Shown here: one piece after another, positions 47,071 to 61,897 of the stretch | How the letters are laid out: each line of letters opens with the position of its first letter | Numbering within the stretch: the first letter of the stretch is position 1 | Assembly: GCF_001649575.2 (NCBI RefSeq) | Contig: NC_051433.1 | Location: 11,296,588-11,360,587, forward strand | Length of the DNA stretch: 64,000 nucleotides | Origin: Kryptolebias marmoratus | Lineage: Eukaryota > Chordata > Actinopteri > Cyprinodontiformes > Rivulidae | Reading direction: 5' to 3' | Notes under the pieces: generated by a model | What the model was told of the DNA's origin: nothing | The model's database searches: none | Seen by the model: only the letters and a program-made list of their open reading frames with translations | Made by a program: the position numbers and the translations under genes

Positions 47071-48893
47071 CGGTCCTAATGTTAACATAATCTGTAACCA
47101 GCCTGTTTGTGTTCAGTCATTAAAAGTGCCTAAAATGTTCCTTTTAAAACTATATTTAGAATCCTGTTTTAACAAACACTAATCAGCCTTAACAGATGTC
47201 ATATAACATCAGAACAGTTGTGGATTTAATTAGAACTAGCTGGGGCTAAAAGGATGTCCTGCGATGATCGAAGGGACTGCTGCAGGGAGACACAAGGTGG
47301 ATTTTTAAAACACATACTCCAAAATTTAAGGGGAGTTTTTTTTTTAATTTTAAAAGGAACTCATTGTTAGATATGTAATTATTCCTCACGTTTAAATTGT
47401 GAACTTTTTGTAACACTGTTCATGTAGATGAGTCAAAGTAAACCAGAGATAAGATCTTTTTTTTTTTTAAGGATAACAACTCATAGCTGGTTTTCGGCTT
47501 AAAACTAACTCAAAAAAATAAAACTGCTCACAAGTCATTTTATAAATAACATTTGTGGGATTCTCTTGATATTTGAGACAAAGGCATGTGCAATGTTGGG
47601 ACATTTTGCTAAACTGAATAAGAAGTCAATACATTCAGAAGTAATTACCTCCAAAAAACTTACCTGCTTATGTGGGAAGTTGCTTAAAACGTAAGCAAAC
47701 TTTTGTTTTGTTTTTTTCTTTCTCACTACGTTGATTTGATCCAGATATTGAATCCACAGAACAACTACCTGCAGTATAATATTCCTCAAACCTAGGGCTT
47801 TCAGGTTCACGGTTTCCCACAGTATCACTTTTACAATCTAGTGGACCTGAGCACAGGATCACAGCTGTAAACACCCTCAGGACATGTTGAAAATGCATTT
47901 CGGTCCAATCACTGAGTGCTGTTTGTTTCTCACCACAGCTGACTGTATGTGACTGAGGCCGCACGTGTTCTTGCATACCAAGTGAGGAATCACAAGCGTT
48001 AACTTGAGAAGCAGGTTGAGGCGCGTGTTGCTAACATATATATATATATACTGACGCCGAGCTATTCACTGGTGATTAAATCTGCCAAAATGCATGTTTT
48101 AATACCAGGTGTAAGCAGAACATAAGCAGAACCTCTTAAGAGGTGAAACTCACATTTCAAAATCCGCAATGACGTCATTTCATTTTCACCTATTTTGATT
48201 TAATAGACATCCAAAATATCCATTTTTAGAAATCTAGTCGCCAAATACTGAAAATCAGCAGTGACATTATTACTACTTTAAATGTTTTCTTTTTACTTTA
48301 AATGATCTATTTCATTTTGGATATCTAAAATAAAACTTTTTTGACAAGTAACAACTTCACTGTAGGTATTTGAGGAGAAATTTACAATTTACGGTGTTCA
48401 TTCCAGAAAGGCCGTATTTACAGATCTCTGGAGCTGAAAGCCCAAATACACCAAAGTGAGGAGAATGATGTTTGACGTATCTGAAATGTTGGCTGCAGAC
48501 AGGACAAGTGGCATTCTTGATAGCTGAAATGTTTATTTTCACAAGCAAAACCTGAATTACTGCTATTAGCTTTGACGATCCCGTCTATTATATGATCAAC
48601 TGGCTTGCCGTAGGGGTAATCTTTCTGTTTAGGGTTACTGCACTAACACTGTCAACTTGAAATAGTTACTGATGACGTGTCACAACCATTTATGCATCGT
48701 GACCCATGCGTCGGTTTTAAGTTGCTCTTTACTTGAATATCACTCATCAGTTTATGTTTAAATAGGTTTTTTGTTTTGCTCACCAATGTGTTGTGTTTCA
48801 GTTATTTCATGTATTTCAGCACTGTTGACTGATCTGCTGCCAGATTACAGATGTATTCAATGTTGTGTTGACTTTACGTAATTGTCCCCGGGA

Positions 48894-48900
48894 CTACCTC
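48894..48900 (+). promoter_or_regulatory. let-7 7-mer target site 3
   Basis: CTACCTC followed by T (7mer-m8 type). It is relevant only in the longest hmga 3' UTR form. Confidence 0.3.
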
Positions 48901-49429
48901 TGTAAACCACCAAGCCTGGGTCATCTCTGGGGAGACTTTTGGTCGCTTATGGTCCAAAGTGGCTTCCATCAAGGGCCTACGGGTGTTTTTGGCGGGGATC
49001 ATGAAATCTTGAAAATGACTGTCCAACCTGTACTGCAGTAGTCCAAACGTCTCATCTCACTACATCCATGTGACCATAAGTGAATGAAAGGTGTCTCTTC
49101 ATTCAAGCTGAGTCGTCGTGTCATTTTAGACAAGCTGTGTTTGGATATTTACTCTCTGTATGGGGACAGTGTTGTTCTGTGATCTTACTGCTAGTCATAT
49201 AGTTACATACAGTACTTGATCTTTTTTTTTCAACTATTAAAAAAAAGTTGAATTGTAACTTGAGAAATCATCTTTTTATGCCTTTTGCTTTTAACACAAG
49301 TTTATAGTTATGTTATTGTTGTGTCCTCCTCATCCACTTTCTTTAATACAACTCACAAACCTGTGATATATATTTTGTTATGATTCTCTATGTTGTGATT
49401 TGTGTTACTTTACCTCTTTATCGCTTATC

Positions 49430-49435
49430 AATAAA
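49430..49435 (+). terminator. Distal poly(A) signal of the hmga-side transcript
   Basis: AATAAA followed by T-rich sequence, 79 bp from the opposing poly(A) signal of the C3orf18-like gene. Confidence 0.5.
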
Positions 49436-49513
49436 ATATCACACTTATCAGCTCTTTTTATACATTTCTTAAGGCGAGTTTAAGGTGCTTTTTGTTTTTT
49501 TGCTTCAAACGAT

Positions 49514-49519
49514 TTTATT
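49514..49519 (-). terminator. Poly(A) signal of the C3orf18-like gene
   Basis: TTTATT on the + strand (AATAAA on the - strand), 494 bases past the stop codon at 50013-50015. Confidence 0.6.
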
Positions 49520-50012
49520 GCGTACAGATGGAAACAATGTCCATCACTGCTCAAAGGTGAAAAATGGAGAGGAACACAGTTTGGAGATGGCGACACATCC
49601 GACATACGGGCGCGTCCGAGTTTTAAGACCCACAAAATCACTATAACACAGATTTACAGATTCATCGTGTGAATAAATGCAGAAACTCAGAACTTCATGA
49701 CAAGCTACCAAACATTTTTCCAACACTGACAATGAATTAAAAAAGGAGGGGGGGGTGCGCACACTTAATCTGTGCCCAAGTGATTACAGTGCAAGATCGT
49801 TTATGATGCTTCCTGTTGCTCCTCCGCACCTTTTTTTTTTCTTCTTCTTTTGCATGTCTCAATGTTAAAACCACTGCTGTGACGAAAACATTTATTCAAG
49901 CCTGTAACGGTCTTGTTTCCCCTTCTTTCCCCTTCCTGAGCAACAGTCTGTGTCTGGTTATGGCCGGCAGCCCTCACAAGCTGAGCCGGTGGAGGAGGGA
50001 TGAGGGGGGGGG

Positions 50013-52554
<2,542 letters not shown>

Positions 52555-53010
52555 GGTCAGGTGTGTTTTACTGAGGTGAAAGGGTGCGTTTTTAGTCTTA
52601 GCGTGGATGTCGTGATGTTGCTTAGTTTCTACTGTGTCTCATGGTCGACACAGGCGTCCTCCCACTGGTTTGGGGTCTGCTGAGGCATGAATGGTTCCAC
52701 CGCAAGGAGACCTGAGGGATTAAACAATGGAAAACCCTGAGAAGGGACTGGAGGTGTCACATATGAAGTAAAACAATCTGAGAAAGCCAAATGGTTGTTT
52801 TTAAAAAAAAAATACAAAATCTAACATCCTCATTTTCATTCATGCCACGGCTGGTAGTGCCAGCGTGGTTGTGGTTTTCGAGCAGGATGTGGGGAGCCAA
52901 CGTTCAGGAGGAATCAGGCATGCGAAGTTCAGAAATACAGAAGAATGGTAACCATAACTTTCACTGTGAGGAAATCTGCTGGCAGCACTCTCAGACATCA
53001 AAATCAACTT

Positions 53011-53045
<35 letters not shown>

Positions 53046-55389
53046 GGCACGTTCCATAAATATCCACAGCTTCCAAGCCTGAGAACATGTGCCTCCCACC
53101 TACAGACATGCATCCCATTAGAGGATAGAGCTATTTTTTCCCCGTGAAGATTTACATGGGTTTGGGAGTATTTTTTTAATTTTTTATTTTTTTATAAAAG
53201 CATGCTTTCTTTTTTCTTGCGTTCTATGGTGACACAGGAAGGCACAGACATATGATCCATTCCTCTCTCCTCATCCTGTCTGCTCGTAATGAGGAACATG
53301 TGCAACTGAAGCCAACCAATGAAAAACAAAGGCTGGTTTCAGTCACTGCTGTAGTGCAGCGTGCATGTTCTGCTCAACAAAGACAACACTCACAGCTCGG
53401 CCCCCTTCGGGATCACTTTATGGTCCTCTTCTTGTGTACACGTGTTTATTTATTTTATTATTTTTTTAGATAAGATGCTCTGCACCTCAGCAGTCTCAAA
53501 CACACACACACACACACAGCTGGGGTGACTAACCCTGCAGGTCTCGCTCGTGTGTCCTCCCAGAGTAGAGATGCATACGTACCTGGACAAACAACATGCA
53601 TGTTAAGAGGTGAAGAGCAGCAGAGCTACAGGCAGGAGGAAAGGGATTGGAAGAGGCAACATTTGTTCCAGTGCTTGTCCCTGCTCCTCCTCTTCTGCTT
53701 CCCCCCCCACCACCACCACCACCACCCCCCACCTTCAGCAATGCAGAGGCTGTTTACACTGACACAACAGCCATTTTCTTTGAGAATGAACTCCACACAC
53801 CAAAGTAACCCTATCCCGGCGGGCCCCCCCTAGAGATACCCCCTCCAGTTCTTCGATTGCCTGCTTGGATCCACTCCCGCTGTCTTGGCCTTTCTTGTAT
53901 TTCACACAAACAGAAGCTGCTCTTGGGATGCTGCAAGCAGAGATCAGTGCTGCGAGCTCCCTCCCTCCTCACCCTGCAATTGGTCTAATAGCTTCAAGAT
54001 GATAAATGTGGTTGGCTGCCGTCACTGCCCGTTTGGCTTTGCAGGGATGAGAATGGGATTTAATGGCTCTGCACACCAGATGCTGTCAGAGCCATGTGAA
54101 TGACTGCATCCGGGTGGCAGGTCTGAGGAAATTAACCCTTTGATGTCTTAGAGCCCAATTAATGGAATTGACTCACAGGAGCAGAAACTAAAAACCAGCA
54201 CCCAGTCCGTTGTTTTATTTTATTTTATTTTATTTTTGTTTAATGTGAATATTTTTGTTTTTTTTTAAAGATTTTTTCACGAAACAATTTCTATTCCTCT
54301 TCTACTGCTTCTTCTTTTTCTTTATTTTGTAGTTTCACAGAGCGCTCAACTTGTGCTAAAGTTTCAAATTTTGTGGGGAAGTAATACTTGGTAGCACATT
54401 TGTTTCATTCAAAAAAAAACTTATATTTTCTACTAAAAATCTACTAAATCTGGTTTAGTCTTTGTGTGGGGAGGTCTTTATGCACAGATTTAGTTCCACT
54501 GAACACAGGTTAAAACTAGTTTTTTTAGTTTTAAAAAATGGTTAATTTTGAAAACAATACAAGGTTATTTAATAATTATTAACACTTGCAGAAACTAACA
54601 ATAAATCTTAAAATCTAACAACAAAAGGATAGGAATGATAAAAATATATATTTTATATATTTATTCATGGCAAAATGAGTTATAGAATGTAAAAACTTTC
54701 TTTAACGTGAAACAGAATAGGAAAGTATTTCATTGTTATGCGCAGCAAAATAAAAGGTGGTTGTCTAAATTTTGCTTTAATAATGTCAGTGTTTAGCCCT
54801 TTTTTCAAAATGCTTGTTTGCTAACGCCCCATTTGGTAAAATCATGTAAAATATGAATATAAACCAAAGGCCAAATTCAAAACAATGTCTTTTTTTTTTT
54901 AAATCCTACATTTGCGCAGAGGCAACACATCAAATAAAATTCATTATTTTATTTTATTTTATTTTACAAATTTATAATAATTTTCATTTTGATGCAAACA
55001 TCATGGGCAAGAAGATACAGAAAAAGGATGTATAAAACGCTTTTAAAAAATTACTTAAGGCCATATTAAGTTAGGATTTGTTTTAAATTTTAGATTTCAG
55101 AAATATTGATACAGAATTACTGATGAGTGTGTGTGTGTGGGGGGGGGGTCTTAGTTTTCACAGAAAATACATATTTATGTGCTGGCAAACAACCCTCATT
55201 TAGTTGTTTCAAAAGTTCTTTGCAAAATCGCAACAAATTTGAGGATTTCATCATCCTCATTATGTAACATTCTCAAAATATTGAGAGAATTCACACAGTT
55301 TTCTGTCGGATTTTCAAGGAGAAGTTGTAAAAACTAAATAACTGTAAGCTTTGGAGCACTGTGTCACATCACAGCAAACCCGGGTCCTG

Positions 55390-55510
55390 CACTCCTTTCT
55401 GTGTGGAGTTTGCATGTTTTTATTTCTTGATAGTGGGATTTTATCCAGGTTCTTTCCTTCACTGTGGTCCAAAAACATGCATGTTAGATTAACTGGTGAT
55501 TCTGAACTGA
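55390..55510 (-). repeat. SINE/TE-derived fragment (inverted)
   Basis: The stretch with GTGTGGAGTTTGCATGTTTT and GGTCCAAAAACATGCATGTT is a widespread motif of fish repeats. The canonical element reads it on the opposite strand. Confidence 0.5.
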
Positions 55511-56109
55511 TCCTGTGTTGTTTGTCTTTTCAGACTTGAAGGAAGAAAAGTTGATGCAACGCAGATCAACTTTTTTAAACAAGTAGGTTTTTCTATCAAA
55601 TCTGGGCTCGTGTGACTTTGAGATGTTTTTTGGAAATGGAGTTGCAGCTCCTTCATTAGGAGGACGGCGCTGTTCAAATATTTAACGGGCGTCTGAGACG
55701 AAATCTCAGGTTGCAATGTCTCAGCTTACACATGCTCTTTCTTGTTTTCAGCTCCGACAGAAAGGAGGCATAGGATAAGCAGGAAAGCGTAAAGGAAATA
55801 GGAAACAGGAAAGGAAATGGCATTGATATCCTTCAGCACCGCAGGTGAAATAACAGAAATATAGCTAAAATGTGTTGTTTAAAGGAAAACTTTGACACTT
55901 TGAGATTGTCTTTATTCCAGGAAAGACCCTGAAAAGATGGCTCCTTTAAATGGACAAAAAGTCTGGATCTTATAAGAAAGTTTCTTGTCAGCACACATGA
56001 CTGAGACAGGGTTCAATTTTAGGATCCTGTTGCATAAATCTATTCGACATTTTGCTGTAAAACACTTTTTTTTTAAATGCACTTTTTTAAAATACCTGCC
56101 TGATCCTGT

Positions 56110-56270
56110 TCAGGGCTGTGGGGAGATGGTGCCTGTCTTCAGGAGTAAGCGGGCAGGAGGCTGGTTACACCCTGAACAGGTCACCGGTGCCTCACAGGGC
56201 CACATGAAGGCAAATAATCATTCACACACACCTTCATACCTACAGGACAATTTATAAATGAATTAGTTCA
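56110..56270 (+). repeat. SINE/TE-derived fragment
   Basis: CTGGTTACACCCTGAACAGG, TCACAGGGCCACATGAAGGC, CATTCACACACACCTTCATA and CCTACAGGACAATTTA belong to the same repeat type as the fragment at 55390-55510, but in the opposite orientation. Confidence 0.5.
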
Positions 56271-56295
56271 TTTCAATTCCATATATATATATATT

Positions 56296-56511
56296 CCAAT
56301 CAGAAGCTTGAGGGTTCAATCCACAGCTCCTGCAGTGCATGTCCTTGGTGCCTACTGATATGCTTATTGGTGTGTAAGTGAGAACATAAAGGTGCTGTAA
56401 ATAGTGTGTAAACATATTTAAAATAGAAAGCACTGTATGGGTGAATGAGACACTCTGTAAAGCACTTTACAGAGCCAGGAGAAGTTAAAAAGGTCTGATA
56501 TAAATGTGATC
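56296..56511 (+). repeat. SINE-like fragment with a tRNA-like head motif
   Basis: GGGTTCAATCC near the start resembles a Pol III B box. The end, TGTAAAGCACTTTACAGAGC ... GATATAAATGTGATC, resembles the conserved tail of common fish repeats (GTAAAGCGCTTTGAG ... ATATAAATGCA). Confidence 0.5.
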
Positions 56512-57440
56512 AAGTACCTGCTATTTATGTTCATCCCATTTCAGATTCAATAATCACACAGAAAATCAATGTCTTTAAATTTTCTTTAAATGTATTTTAA
56601 AAAGGGAGGACAGTGCACATTAATGAACATCTCAAAACATAGAACCATAAAATGAAAAACAGCTCATGTCATTAAAAGGGGCTGCTTAATGTTGATAATG
56701 TTGGTTCTCCAACAGCCCTTTTTTTTATACATTGCATCTGAAAGAGTAATAGAACGAAGACTGTCTGACTAAATGAGGCAGAGAATTCCACCAGTGTGAC
56801 GCTCCGAATGAGAAAACTGACCAAATGTTGTCTTTCTAAATGGGATTCTACAGTTTCCTCTGCCAGCTCCTCTTGTGAAGACTTTACAATGTTCACATAT
56901 AAATCAATTTACATTATAGCCCATTTAGAATACTCAATTTGCCTAACATTTTTTAGGCTGCACTCACAAAAAGGGCAAAAGAAAATCATGCATACATGGT
57001 GAAACTTTGCAAAATCCATGCAGAACAGCTCAAAACTGTGAAGAAACAGTGCAGTCCCTGGTTGTAAATACTTAAATATAAGTGTTGTTGTGTTCCAATA
57101 CAATCGGTCAACATTAGTAATGATTTTAGATGATTGTGCAGAGAGCTAAAGTTTATTTTGCTATAAAATTGTACAAAATCACATGACCCACAGGTTGCAC
57201 ATTGTGAAACACCGCCATCTAGTGACAATTTGTAGATACTGCAGTGACTTGACAACGTGAGGCATTGTGTTTATTTTACATGTTAACAGGTTTATTTATT
57301 GAACAGCACTTCAACAAAAACAGAACCAAATTATGCAATTTGAGCACTCAAACATTTGTTTTAAACAGATGGGCATTGGAAATCTAATCATCTTACAGCA
57401 TACACACTATGAGTTTATTAGGCTACACACTTTATAAGGT

Positions 57441-57530
57441 ATAGGATAGGATAGGATAGGATAGGATAGGATAGGATAGGATAGGATAGGATAGGATAGG
57501 ATAGGATAGGATAGGATAGGATAGGATAGG
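57441..57530. repeat. (ATAGG)18 pentanucleotide microsatellite
   Basis: Eighteen uninterrupted ATAGG units (90 bp). Confidence 0.98.
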
Positions 57531-57770
57531 TTTTACTGAATGACTGATATGCTGATAGCTTTTTATAACCTAACTTTGTTGGCATCACATAAAGTTAAAA
57601 AGGGCCCATCAAAAAATAGAATCACTACTCCTCTAACTTTAGTTAAATGTGTTTTAAAGAATTGATATTAGGTTCCATAATATTAAATACACCCACTTTT
57701 CCTTGGCCATCTAGTTGAACTCTCTCTTGGGATTGACTCCTAAAATCATTCAGCCTCCTCATTAGCTCCT

Positions 57771-57848
57771 TTATTCCCTCCCATCTCCATTTCCCTCCTC
57801 GCTGAGCATCTCTGCGATCTGTTCTGGTGTTAACTTGCTGTCCAGGAA
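57771..57848 (-). CDS. Candidate 3'-terminal coding exon of an unidentified gene
   Basis: On the - strand a clear acceptor (CGTTTTTATTGTAG) is followed by an open frame of 25 codons and TAA. The peptide includes FLDSKLTPEQIAEMLSEE, an amphipathic, acidic sequence typical of real protein rather than noise. The phase is unknown; a second frame is also open and longer, so the choice rests on composition. No companion exon was found upstream (57.85-61 kb) and I do not recognise the protein. It could be the end of a gene whose other exons lie beyond the window, or a chance match. Confidence 0.3.
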   Translation of the reverse strand, partial: FLDSKLTPEQIAEMLSEEGNGDGRE

Positions 57849-59828
57849 CTACAATAAAAACGGGGTGAAGCGCTTAAGAGCCTGCTGTTCGTGATTACAT
57901 GTGACTGACATGAATTAAAATAGCTGCAAATCAGCGTTTAATCATGGAATGAAATGTTTAAGAATAAATTAAGTTTGAAGTTAGAAACATGACAGAATGT
58001 GACACTTTTCTTTTTTTTTTCTAATGATGACATTCTCTGAGTGCACTGACAACACTTTACGCAGAGTCAAAGATTGCATTCATATCCTCATTAATACTTT
58101 TCTAATGCTTCACTCCTGGGGTTTCGAAAAGCCTGCTCGAAAACCTTTTATGGTTTTCAGAAAATGGACTCGCTAATCACCCATTAGTAGTATTTAGATA
58201 CTGACCTCAGCCGACAAATGGAAAACAGCACGGCGGTGTTAGAGAATACCATTGTTGTAGACAGATGCAATTCAAAAGGCATGTGAATTTGTAAACAACC
58301 AGATGCGTTTCGTGTGACATAAATGTTGCGTGGTGTTGATTTAAACAAAAATAAAATAAAATGATTACTTGTTTGGGGCCGAGGCAGGTGGTTCTTCTGA
58401 CCTCAGGGCCAAAAAGGCTAAATAAGGAGGTGCTCAACGACACAAAGTTCTTTCCAAGATGCAATGGGAACATTTAAAATTCACATTTATTCCTGAAGAT
58501 TGCACATAGGCTAAATGATCTGTGTAAAACTGATTTGAGTTAGCCAACAAACCCCCAACCATCTACATGGATAAAAAGACTTCAACGAGGTTCTGCTTGA
58601 GACTCATGTTTTTGTATCCGTAAAAACATTTTATCTGTAAGGTAATGTAAATGGCTGAAATCTGAGCCGATCCTGAGCCAGTTTAAAGCTATTTGAATTG
58701 TCGTGCTGAGATTTCCTAACTCTGCTGGCCTAAAGTAAAGACGATCGGGATAATTCAGCTGAGTGTGTGTGTGTTGAAGTGATTTAGTACTAAGTTCTAA
58801 AGCATTCATCATTTGCTGATGATTAGATTTTACAGCAGATGAAGAAATTCATGAGTTAGTTTACAAGACTAAATAAAAAAGCAAACAAGAGATGAAGAAA
58901 TGTCATCGGACCTTGCTAAAGTCTTTTGGGGAAACGATACAAATCATATCAGTGTAGTGTTAGACTGTAGGATGTGGAGAAGCAGGAGACGCTGGTTTGG
59001 GCGTTCGTAGAAAAACGAATGCGTAGCTGGCAGTGTTTATCTCCAGCGTTATGACATCCGAGCCTACTTTGAGCTCTCAATCTGTCAGAAACAGTGAGAG
59101 GTCTTAATGAAGGAGGGAGGGTGAAGAAGATGCACAGATGAGATGGTTAATGGGTGTGGTAAGGGACAGAAGACGTGTGAGGCTGAAAGAAGGAAAAGAA
59201 AAACGACGACCTGAATGTGATGCACGAGACGAGCCACAGGCTCAAAACAACTTGTATGTTTTTATGGCGTTGATTATGTGATGTGATGGCTTTGTGTGGG
59301 AAAATTAACTAAAAATTAATTTCTAAAAAAGGCAGATTTTATTTATTTATTTTTATCAAAGAGAATTGACCTTGTTGCAAATCTTCTGGCTACGATCAAA
59401 AACTGAAAAGCAACAACCAAATCGAGTCCAACGTGTTTTTGTTTTTTATTTAAAACATTCTGAAACATTTTTAATCAAAACAATGCATTTCCAGTTCATA
59501 TTTTACCCTTACAAAACAGGAACATCTACATCTCGGAGGCTGTTTTTGTTGAGCTCATTTTTTTTTTTTCTGACGCTTTTATTCAGGAGGCACAAACACT
59601 TACTTAAAACAGGACATCATCTATATTCAAAGCAAAATGCAACATTTGGAATCTCACAAAGGCAAACCAGATCTGGACACATTAGGAGAGAATCCTGCTT
59701 TGAAATAAATATTCAGAAAATCAAGTCAACAATTACAGATGTAGCCTACTCTACTTTGTCTTTATTATTTACTGTAACTAAAATGTGGGCCAAATAGTCA
59801 ACAATTGAATAAGTAGTTTTACAAACCC
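57849..59828. other. Non-coding stretch
   Basis: No exon, named repeat or RNA gene is recognised on either strand. If the candidate exon at 57771-57848 is real, this is intron on the - strand. Confidence 0.5.
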
Positions 59829-61037
59829 ATGTCTGAAAAGAATTGAGACATTGTGTAGAATGTACTGTAAATAAAAACAACCCAATGATTTATAAATCTT
59901 ATAAACCTCTTATTTTATTCACAATACAACATAATAAACATGTCAAAATTCAAACTAAGAAATTGTACCCTTTTTGTTTTTAGGAAAACAAAATCTGAAT
60001 TTCGATGGCAACAACACATTTCAAAAACACAAGGACAAGTCCATGTTTGTCCCCGGAAGCATGTCTTCGTCTTTTAACAGCAGTCTGTAAACGTCTAAGA
60101 GCGGAGGAGAGCAGCTAATGAAGGATTCTAACTGTTCAACAGTCCTGGGTCTTTCGTGATTTTTTTTTTTTTTTATTTGTCAAAGTGGTGAGAGGTCTGG
60201 ACTGCAGGCAGGTCAGTTCAGCACCCAGACTCTTCTACAGACTTATGTTGTGGTAATAAATGCAGTATGTCCTTTAGCGTTGTCTTGATGAATTATCAGG
60301 GATTTCCCATCTGGACGTGAGCAGACGTTGTTCTAAAACCTGTGTGTACTGTTCTGCATTGATGGTGCCTTTCCAGATGCCAGTGCACCCCCATACCATC
60401 AGAGAGGCAGGCTTTTGAACTGTGCGTAGATGACAGGCTGGATGGTCCCCTCTCCTCTTTAGCACGGAGGACCTAGAATCAGTAGTTTCCAAAATGAAAT
60501 TTGAAACTCTAATTCTTCTGACCACAGAACAGTTGTCCAGTTTGCTTTGGTCCATTTTAAATTAGCTTTGTGTTCACATGCGGCTTCCTTTTTACACGAC
60601 AGAGCTTTAAGCAGCATCTGTGGCTGGCCTGACAAACTGTGTTTACAGACAGTGATTTGTGGAAGGGTTCCTGAGCCCACGCAGTGATGTCCAGAACAGA
60701 ATCGGACCTGTTTTTAAACACACTGACGCCTGAGGAACATTAATTCTGAAATTGCTTCTCTATTTTTAGACAGTTTTTCACAAGCTGTTGAAACTCTGCC
60801 CATCTTTACTTCTAAACGGCTCCTCTTTTTTATACTGCACTGCTGCTAATTTACTTAATTTACTGCAAAAATGCTGCTCCAGCTGTTTATTTGTAACATG
60901 CACTTTTACAGCCTTTTATTGCCCCTGTCCCTAATTGAGAATTTCCCCCAGAAAGAGGTTCAGTTTCTTAGTTTAAACATTTGATATGGTTTGCGATTTG
61001 CAAATACACAAGGTCTCTGTTTTTTTTTTTTTTTTTT
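59829..61037 (-). mobile_element. Tc1/mariner-like transposon, broken, right end lost in gap
   Basis: The left terminal region (59829-59970) is inverted at 60960-61017, sharing CAAACTAAGAAATTG / TTTAAACTAAGAAACTG. On the - strand, translated pieces recall a Tc1-type transposase: LKWTKANWTTVLWSEE, KPASLMVWGC, WKGTINAEQYTQVLEQ and HQDNAKGHTA. These lie in more than one frame with stops between. The first catalytic Asp region reads WSEE instead of the usual WSDE, and the domain is cut before the final Glu. The copy is clearly inactive. Confidence 0.85.
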
Positions 61038-61072
61038 NNNNNNNNNNNNNNNNNNNNNNNNNNNNNNNNNNN
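61038..61072. other. Assembly gap (35 N)
   Basis: The gap is flanked by a run of about 19 T on the left and 13 G on the right. The end of the Tc1-like element is lost in it. Confidence 0.98.
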
Positions 61073-61299
61073 GGGGGGGGGGGGGACTGGGGTTGTAATA
61101 GGCCCTATTACATCAATGTATTTTGTAATCTCATTTCATAATCCAGATTACATGTGAATCTGGAATTATCCACCACCCTGCTGAAATCATGACCATCACT
61201 TCCTACTCGAGAAGTTGGGGAAATTGTAGTCGGGCAGGTTTGCGCAAAGCAACCAAAGTACACGGAGTACTTTGCGCACCACATGTAGCAAAAAAAAAA

Positions 61300-61897
61300 T
61301 AAAACAAAATAAAATAAACCAATTTGACAGCGTTAAGATCACGGTTGCGTCCCCGCTTGTTTAAATTAAAACACCCCAGTCGAAGCGGGAGGCTCTCCCC
61401 TCCGCCGCTGCTGCAACGTGGGGTTTCCCAGCGCCGACTGCAGGGTTACCGCGCCCAACTCGTCGTTCGATGGCCGCACGAGACTCATCAAACTCCGGGC
61501 AGGGCAGGTGCTAGGCTCGGCAGAGGTGAAAACCGCCGCCTGTCTTATTCGAACGAAGGACGGCAGCGGACGTTTGGAATTAGCTGCTTCCAGCGCGTTG
61601 TCGTCAACACAAGGCTAGTGGGTGTGATTCTCCCTCTCTCGCCCCCCACCCCCTCCTCCACCACCACCGCCGCCGCCACCTCCCTCCTCCTCCCTTCCTT
61701 CTCCGCCTTGGTTGTCGAGCTCCCCCAGCCGTAGCCTGCTTTCGGGAAGGGCTGCTCCTCGGAAAACTACGCTAGCTTGGCTTAGCTAGTTGGTGAGCTA
61801 GCGCCGCGGTGCTCGTTGATGCGTGGATCGGAGGAGTACGCCGTCTTGTTTTCCAGTCCATGCCAAAGCGTACAAATCAGGCGCGGGTTTGAATCAG
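61300..61897 (+). promoter_or_regulatory. CpG-rich promoter and predicted first non-coding exon of an unidentified + strand gene
   Basis: Sequence composition changes abruptly to CpG-rich from about 61320. A consensus donor, GAATCAG|GTAAGG, places an exon end at 61897. There is no long ATG frame with protein-like composition upstream of it, so a 5' UTR exon is likely. CpG-rich sequence continues in patches to about 63330. The gene itself would lie beyond 64 kb. Confidence 0.45.

Larger units (their letters stand above)
42281..49455 (+). other. hmga 3' UTR (probable, alternative lengths) and downstream sequence
   Basis: Two candidate ends exist: AATAAA at 42867-42872 (a 3' UTR of about 600 nt) and AATAAA at 49430-49435 (about 7.1 kb). 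The stretch contains no other gene I can recognise. It holds let-7 seed matches, a hAT MITE (45509-45720), R1 copies F and G, and A/T-rich unique sequence. Whether the distal part is transcribed cannot be told from sequence. Confidence 0.45.
52712..57770. other. Gene-poor repeat-rich stretch upstream of the C3orf18-like gene
   Basis: No exon is recognised. It contains (CA)n at 53021-53044, (CAC)n at 53708-53727, A/T-rich low-complexity sequence (54200-55100), SINE-like fragments (55390-56511) and a (GGATA)n array. A 5' non-coding exon and promoter for the C3orf18-like gene probably lie here but cannot be placed. Confidence 0.55.

Noticed and set aside
53529..53833. Histidine/proline-rich and glycine-rich open frames
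   Set aside because: Both come from a (CAC)n repeat.
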